A stretch of DNA of 8,801 bases from Candidatus Sumerlaeota bacterium. GTDB lineage: Bacteria; Sumerlaeota; Sumerlaeia; MWCT01. Within the stretch, counting starts at the first letter, position 1. Every line of letters starts with the position of its first letter. The stretch covers positions 1-8,801 of the forward strand of contig JAPLSR010000386.1 of NCBI GenBank assembly GCA_026398545.1, written 5' to 3'. This document shows, in pieces, positions 4,990-8,801 of this stretch. The notes beneath the pieces were generated by a model. It searched no databases. It worked only from the letters and a program-made list of their open reading frames with translations, and was not told where the DNA came from. The position numbers and the translations under genes are program-made.

Positions 4990-6663
4990 TTACGGGATAC
5001 TGTAGGAGAGAACTTCAACCTTGCTCAGGACTGTAGTACCGTACTGGGCTGCCTGACCATCAGTGACGTCAAAGAGGAATGTCATGCCGTTCTTGGCTAA
5101 TTCTGCAGGTGCGCCTGTATAGAGAGTTGGCATACTCTCTTGCCAGAGGTCGTATTCCTTGCCTGCTCCTGTTGTCGGCATCTGGGCAGTATACGCGTTT
5201 GAGTCCGCGTCCAGTTCCGCCGACCATGAGCCGCCGACGTTGTTGTTTATCAAGCGCACCTTCCCAAGGCTCTGTCTGTCCGCTGACAGTGTGTAAACTG
5301 TGCGATACAGCTTGTTAGCCAGGAAGGTCACGCCAGAGGTACTCCCAATACTCCACTGACCCCAGTTGACATGTCCACTTGCCTCAACAGGTCCGGGAGT
5401 CTGAATGGAGACCGAGGTGCTGGCTCCGCCACCGGCAAATGTGACATTCCCGTAGAACGGAGTCCCCGGAGGATTTTCGGTCAGCTTGTAAGATGTCCAG
5501 CCGGCAAATCCTGAGGCACCCTGGAAGGACGCAACAGCCGTTCCACCCGACTTGGCAGGAGTGGCGAACCTTTCAACCACCACCGAATCCAGATAGTTCG
5601 TACCATCTTCTTCGGCAGCGAAGTCAATAAGTTCCCAACTGAGGGTTACATACAGGATCTCGGGAATCAGGGAGCTAACATCCATAGGACCAAAATAGAC
5701 GCTGTAAACCTGGGGCGTGCTTGTGGGAGCGGACGGCCCCCTGCCAAGGCGGTTGCCGCCTGCAAAGGCAGCGTTAATGCCATCGGTGCACTGGAGAAGC
5801 ATACGGATGTTAGGCACCTTGTTCTGGTCTGCCTGTGTCGTGCGGATGGAATACTTCGCACGATAGACCTTGTTAGCCACATAGGACATCGCCGTCGCGG
5901 GAGCGCTCCAATAGCTCCAGACGCTCCGGGTGGCATGACCACTGGCACCCACGGAACCACCGGATGTTGTTTGCGTGGCTATGTAGAAGACACCATCAAA
6001 TGCATTGATGAACTGGCCATCTGTGGGATATAACTTTGTCCAGTCTGCGCTGGGAGCCAAATCCTCATAGACCTTCTCCACACCGCTAAGCTTGTCATTA
6101 CCATCTACCAGGTTGGCGCGCACAATGAGGGGCTTGGAATTTGCCTTGGTGCCATTGGACGCATAAATCGTGATTATAGTATTGAGTTCGTGACTAGGTG
6201 GTGGGATGCTTGGATCAGCATAGGGCGGGTCCGATGTCGTCGGGCTGTCATGGATGTCACGGAAGGTGGCAAGAGAGGTTGCACGCGGTGTGGTACCGCT
6301 GTTCGGATAGCCTGTGAGTTCCTTTCCGACATCTTCTGGCTTCAGAGCCTCGGTAGCGTCATTCAAGCTTGCAAGACCATTAATGGTAACGAGATCAGCG
6401 CTATCAGCCAGGAATGACCAACGAACATTGGTCGTGCTCTGGTCCTCATCAAGAGGATCCTTGTAGACATACAGGTCGAAATTAAATGCATCGGTGAACC
6501 TGAAGAAATTCAGGTCAACCGGCGGGGGACCCGCAAGATTATCCTCGGAGTCACCAATCCAGACCTCCGGGATGTCCCGGATGAGGGGCGCATAGCCATA
6601 GCTCACGGTGCTTAAGAGTACTACAGCGACCGTTGCCAGGGTTAGGATTAACCCTTTCTTCAT
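4990..6663 (-). CDS. Secreted beta-rich protein with internal duplication, function unknown
   Basis: The 557-residue product starts with a clear signal peptide (MKKGLILTLATVAVVLLSTV, cleavage near SYGYA at 21-25), so it is exported. I recognise no enzyme motif. The N-terminal third (about 26-200) is rich in acidic residues and proline and resembles an immunoglobulin-like or carbohydrate-binding module. Two modules of about 125 residues follow, at about 238-366 and 426-555, each with ASGH, a W-S strand, ANKxYRxxY and KVxxIR-like strands and a final V-x-V/V-E strand, as in jelly-roll binding domains. The ATG has a strong AGGAGGG site 10 bases upstream. Candidate promoters with consensus TTGACA boxes precede it and a strong terminator follows, indicating a well-expressed single-gene unit. 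Its place beside a sugar importer and GH18-like protein suggests surface polysaccharide binding, or an envelope structural protein; neither is shown. Confidence 0.85.
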   Translation of the reverse strand: MKKGLILTLATVAVVLLSTVSYGYAPLIRDIPEVWIGDSEDNLAGPPPVDLNFFRFTDAFNFDLYVYKDPLDEDQSTTNVRWSFLADSADLVTINGLASLNDATEALKPEDVGKELTGYPNSGTTPRATSLATFRDIHDSPTTSDPPYADPSIPPPSHELNTIITIYASNGTKANSKPLIVRANLVDGNDKLSGVEKVYEDLAPSADWTKLYPTDGQFINAFDGVFYIATQTTSGGSVGASGHATRSVWSYWSAPATAMSYVANKVYRAKYSIRTTQADQNKVPNIRMLLQCTDGINAAFAGGNRLGRGPSAPTSTPQVYSVYFGPMDVSSLIPEILYVTLSWELIDFAAEEDGTNYLDSVVVERFATPAKSGGTAVASFQGASGFAGWTSYKLTENPPGTPFYGNVTFAGGGASTSVSIQTPGPVEASGHVNWGQWSIGSTSGVTFLANKLYRTVYTLSADRQSLGKVRLINNNVGGSWSAELDADSNAYTAQMPTTGAGKEYDLWQESMPTLYTGAPAELAKNGMTFLFDVTDGQAAQYGTTVLSKVEVLSYSIP

Positions 6664-6809
6664 AATATTATTTCCCTCCTTTCCTCACGCTCAGGGTTCC
6701 CATCTTCCAAAAGAAGTGGATTAACCTCCAAATATCTCTTGTTGAGTCGCCACCTCCTCTTAAGCGTTCATATCTATTTTTATATTTATTCTAACAACAA
6801 TAGTAATGT

Positions 6810-6837
6810 CATATATCAGACTGCTTTATTGTGTCAA
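6810..6837 (-). promoter_or_regulatory. Candidate sigma70-type promoter of the exported-protein gene
   Basis: Minus strand: consensus TTGACA (6832-6837), 16-base spacer, TATATG (6810-6815). A start near 6803 would leave a leader of about 140 bases before the ATG at 6663. Confidence 0.4.
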
Positions 6838-6888
6838 CTATTTTCTTTCACTTTTTGCAGATTTTATAACGATTTCTCTAAGCCAGAA

Positions 6889-6917
6889 ATTACTATTTTC
6901 AGCCCGCTATTTGTCAA
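6889..6917 (-). promoter_or_regulatory. Second candidate promoter upstream of the exported-protein gene
   Basis: Minus strand: consensus TTGACA (6912-6917), 17-base spacer, AGTAAT (6889-6894, four of six consensus positions). It may be an alternative upstream start or a chance match in AT-rich DNA. Confidence 0.28.
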
Positions 6918-6983
6918 GAAAATTCTTACAATTTTCCCCTTTTTTAACCCTTCCAGATTGTGCCCGCGGGCTGAGGATAAGGC

Positions 6984-7376
6984 TTATTCCCCACGGGTGG
7001 TCTCCATCCGGGCACGCAAGAGTTCCGCCTGGGCGCGAATGAATTCAGCGTAAGATTTTTTTGCAAGCGCCCATTCCTCCTCCTGTGGAAAGGTGTGCAC
7101 AATGCCCTCCCAGATGATTTCGTATGCACGGCTCAAATATTTCGGCGCATCGCCTCCGCCGGTATATTCAAAGATAGCCTTGATGTCCACAGGCTTGAAC
7201 ACCGGAGTGTGACCGGGCGGAATCTCTGTTGCGGCTCCATAAAAGATGATGCCCATCTCTCCCAGCATGTCTAAGTGTTCCCGGACAGCCATAAACACCG
7301 TGGCAATGGAATAATCGGCTGTCGAAAACCGCATGACAAGCCTCTTTCCCTCAATCTCACCATAAGGCAGTTCCAT
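6984..7376 (-). CDS. Hypothetical protein, 130 residues, downstream of sugar kinase
   Basis: I do not recognise this family. The protein has no signal peptide or membrane segment, so it is probably cytoplasmic. The N-terminal part mixes strands and helices (GKRLVMRFSTADYS at 10-23, then a helix through about 40), with a GIIFYGAATEIPPGHTPVF strand-loop at 42-60 and VDIKAIFEYTGGG at 63-75. The C-terminal third (about 79-127) is a strongly charged helix-rich tail (AYEIIWEGI, EEEWALAKKSYAEFIRAQAELLRARM). The start is well supported by GGAGGAG at 7384-7390, seven bases upstream of the ATG. It lies 77 bases after the kinase stop in the same direction and is probably co-transcribed, which suggests a role linked to that pathway, but nothing in the sequence defines it. 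Confidence 0.75.
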   Translation of the reverse strand: MELPYGEIEGKRLVMRFSTADYSIATVFMAVREHLDMLGEMGIIFYGAATEIPPGHTPVFKPVDIKAIFEYTGGGDAPKYLSRAYEIIWEGIVHTFPQEEEWALAKKSYAEFIRAQAELLRARMETTRGE

Positions 7377-7453
7377 AAAAAGGCTCCTCCTTCCTTTGCA
7401 TTCATATCACTATGAGGATATGGTTTTTTTTCCTCAGCTATTGCAAACACACC

Positions 7454-8434
7454 TTATTTATTCTTCAGCGCCTCCCAGGAGGCGGTGACATTCCTGATAA
7501 AGGCGGATGTGATGGGAAGTCCCGCCTTTTGCGCCGCACCGATGACCGCCCCCACCGCAGGCGCCGCCTTTGGCGCAGTCACCTGAATCCCCGAAATCGC
7601 CTTCCTGATAGCATTTTTCAAGACCTTGAAATAGAAGGGATTGTTTTCCACCACACCGCCCACAAGGATGACCTTTGGCATCTTTTTGAATTTTAAACCC
7701 TTGAGAACGGTCTTCACAGCCAGAACCAGTTCGGAGACCTCTTCATCAAGAATCTGCATTGCCGCCCTGTCGCGCTTCTCCGCTGCAGATATAATAAAAG
7801 GGGCAACAGCAGCCATATCGGTCTTGATGGTTCCCTCCTTGTTCTTACGCGTTGCCCAGAGTATGAGTTCATTGGGGGCTTTTAATCCAAGCATCGTCAG
7901 GACGGGCTGGTCAAAGGTGACGGGTTTAATGCGTCCGTCAGATGCCTTCATGATGGCATACAGACCTTTATGCCCGATGCGACAGCCGCTCCCCTCGTCA
8001 GCAAACCACTGGCCATAACCTCCAGCGCGCCTGGGCACGCCGTCATCGCCGATTCCATACACGATCGAGCCCGTTCCGGCAATGACGATGATGCCTCTTG
8101 GCTCGAGCGCGCCGCCCATCAGCGCAATTGCCATATCACCAATCAGATGGGTCTTTTCAAAAATCCCCACCCTCTGAAGCATGGGATTCAACACATCATA
8201 ATCGCTGGGGCGTCCGCATCCGGAAAACCCCAGACAGCATGCCTTGAGCCGGGAAAAATCCTTCCCCACAAGGATATCGAGAAGTTCCCGGAGATTCTTC
8301 TCCACGGTCTCAATACCAACGGCATGATAGCTGGCGGGTCCGGTCTTCGCCGTTTTCACCACCTTCCCGTCAAGTCTGGTGAGGGCTCCCAACATCTTAG
8401 TGCCACCGCCATCCACTCCCAGAAGATACTCCAT
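7454..8434 (-). CDS. BadF/BcrA-type sugar kinase, N-acetylglucosamine kinase-like
   Basis: The 326-residue length fits the ASKHA-fold BadF/BadG/BcrA ATPase family, which includes N-acetylglucosamine kinases. Visible motifs: phosphate 1, GVDGGGTK at 6-13; GFSGCGRPSDYD at 69-80; GDMAIA at 99-104; phosphate 2, IAGTGSIVYG at 118-127; GGYGQWFADEGSGCRIG at 138-154, the counterpart of the family's 'GGWG..LGDEGSGYwiG'; and the adenosine segment VILVGGVVENN at 255-265. The likely reaction is ATP-dependent phosphorylation of an amino sugar in the cytoplasm. An upstream ATG at 8467 exists, but the ATG at 8434 has GAGGAGG six bases upstream and the family begins directly at the phosphate-binding strand. 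The gene leads a probable two-gene unit and lies 106 bases after cysS. Distant BadF members activate acyl-CoA dehydratases; those have extra cysteine motifs that are absent here. Confidence 0.9.
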   Translation of the reverse strand: MEYLLGVDGGGTKMLGALTRLDGKVVKTAKTGPASYHAVGIETVEKNLRELLDILVGKDFSRLKACCLGFSGCGRPSDYDVLNPMLQRVGIFEKTHLIGDMAIALMGGALEPRGIIVIAGTGSIVYGIGDDGVPRRAGGYGQWFADEGSGCRIGHKGLYAIMKASDGRIKPVTFDQPVLTMLGLKAPNELILWATRKNKEGTIKTDMAAVAPFIISAAEKRDRAAMQILDEEVSELVLAVKTVLKGLKFKKMPKVILVGGVVENNPFYFKVLKNAIRKAISGIQVTAPKAAPAVGAVIGAAQKAGLPITSAFIRNVTASWEALKNK

Positions 8435-8440
8435 CTCCAA

Positions 8441-8447
8441 CCTCCTC
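8441..8447 (-). promoter_or_regulatory. Ribosome binding site fixing the kinase start
   Basis: Minus-strand GAGGAGG, six bases from the ATG at 8434. It lies inside the longer open frame, and therefore argues against the ATG at 8467, which would add eleven residues. Confidence 0.8.
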
Positions 8448-8452
8448 TTAAA

Positions 8453-8520
8453 ATGGACAATTGACAATTGAAAATTATATTACCCTTAAACCTCTGAAAC
8501 ATCTGAAACTTTTGAAATCA
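8453..8520. repeat. Degenerate simple-repeat tract between kinase and cysS
   Basis: The tract contains overlapping GACAATT units (GACAATTGACAATTGAAAAT at 8455-8474) and a run of CTGAAAC-like units (CTCTGAAACATCTGAAAC at 8492-8509, then TTTTGAAATC). It fills most of the 106-base gap and contains no gene. Confidence 0.55.
8474..8479 (-). promoter_or_regulatory. Candidate -10 box upstream of the kinase
   Basis: The minus strand has a perfect TATAAT 39 bases upstream of the kinase start, but no recognisable -35 box. It sits among simple repeats, so it may be accidental; the kinase could also be read through from cysS. Confidence 0.22.
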
Positions 8521-8540
8521 GGTTCATCCCGTATCCACCG

Positions 8541-8801
8541 CTACTTTCTCTTCCAGATTGTCCCCTGTGGATGGTCTTCGAGAGAGATGCCCATGGTACT
8601 CAGACGGTCGCGTATCTCGTCAGCCATTTTGAACTCTTTATTCTCACGAGCCATCCGACGGACATCTATCAAAATCTGCATCAGCCGTTCCTCCTCACCT
8701 TTAGCACCTGAGACTGAGACTAAACCTGAGACTTCAGGCGGAGATAGAAAAATCCCACCCGACGCTTTTATAACTGATGCGGGGTCAAGCCCCAGAAGAT
8801 G
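8541..8801 (-). CDS. cysS: Cysteinyl-tRNA synthetase, C-terminal end (5' part beyond window)
   Basis: The frame enters at the right edge and gives the last 86 residues before a TAG stop at 8541. It begins LLGLDP, as the helical domain of CysRS ends, and finishes with the family's diagnostic tail: LMQILIDVRRMARENKEF, then KMADEIRDRLSTMGISLEDH and PQGTIWKRK, the counterpart of 'LI..R..AR..K....AD.IRd.L...GI.leD...GT.W'. The enzyme charges tRNA-Cys with cysteine in the cytoplasm. Between the two halves is a variable loop of about 11 residues (SGLVSVSGAKG) encoded by a small DNA repeat of CTCAG units, which looks like a later expansion. It is a housekeeping gene and has no obvious link to the sugar genes. 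Confidence 0.94.
   Translation of the reverse strand, partial: HLLGLDPASVIKASGGIFLSPPEVSGLVSVSGAKGEEERLMQILIDVRRMARENKEFKMADEIRDRLSTMGISLEDHPQGTIWKRK

Larger units (their letters stand above)
6664..6983. other. AT-rich promoter region of the exported-protein gene
   Basis: This 320-base stretch has no supportable gene. On the minus strand it contains two TTGACA boxes with candidate promoters and then a leader of about 140 bases holding three purine-rich Shine-Dalgarno-like tracts (6762-6769, 6730-6735 and 6674-6682). Only the last precedes a gene start. An 8-base inverted repeat, CAGCCCGC at 6900-6907 and GCGGGCTG at 6966-6973, flanks the upstream TTGACA. I see no convincing intrinsic terminator for the upstream gene pair. 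Confidence 0.6.

Noticed and set aside
6962..6971. GCCCGCGGGC palindrome as terminator of the kinase unit
   Set aside because: It leaves no loop and is not followed by a T-run on the minus strand.
7404..7430. Plus-strand hairpin (CATATC/GATATG) followed by eight T
   Set aside because: The stem is only six A/T-rich pairs and no plus-strand gene ends here, so a terminator call is not supported.
7970..8464. Plus-strand open frame opposite the kinase (164 codons)
   Set aside because: It is antisense to the conserved kinase motifs and gives a low-complexity His/Gly-rich product without family features.
8435..8467. Upstream ATG extending the kinase by eleven residues
   Set aside because: The extension overlaps a strong GAGGAGG site and repeat DNA, and the family begins directly at the phosphate-binding strand after the internal ATG.

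Overview
The window comes from a free-living, probably uncultured Gram-negative-type bacterium of middling GC. Signal peptides, a fused periplasmic-binding transporter, degenerate intergenic repeats and a GxxExxY cassette together suggest one of the environmental phyla (PVC/FCB-like or a candidate phylum), but the phylum cannot be fixed from this sequence. All eight genes I can support lie on the minus strand, so transcription runs from right to left.

Right to left: (1) the 3' end of cysS, encoding cysteinyl-tRNA synthetase (8541-8801); (2) a BadF/BcrA-type sugar kinase resembling N-acetylglucosamine kinase (7454-8434), followed after 77 bases by an unrecognised 130-residue protein (6984-7376); (3) a 320-base AT-rich spacer with candidate promoters, then a secreted 557-residue protein with an internal duplication (4990-6663), closed by a strong hairpin terminator; (4) a second, bidirectional terminator and a leader region, then a CUT1-type sugar ABC transporter made of a solute-binding protein fused to the first permease (2271-4682) and a separate second permease (954-1796); (5) between the two transporter genes, a roughly 420-base cassette carrying a GxxExxY-family gene between inverted repeats; (6) an imperfect-palindrome repeat, then the 5' part of a secreted glycoside hydrolase family 18-like protein that runs off the left edge (1-752).

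Working together: a secreted GH18-like enzyme, a surface or secreted beta-rich protein, a membrane-tethered sugar-binding importer and an amino-sugar-type kinase would form a plausible pathway for breaking down, importing and phosphorylating amino-sugar oligosaccharides (chitin- or peptidoglycan-derived). The substrate is inferred, and no transporter ATPase or regulator gene is present.

The observations most worth pursuing are the GxxExxY cassette, which looks like a mobile element inserted in the transporter operon and takes its start codon from its own repeat; the loss of the family's signature glutamate in that gene; the binding-protein/permease fusion; and the tandem-terminator leader ahead of the transporter.
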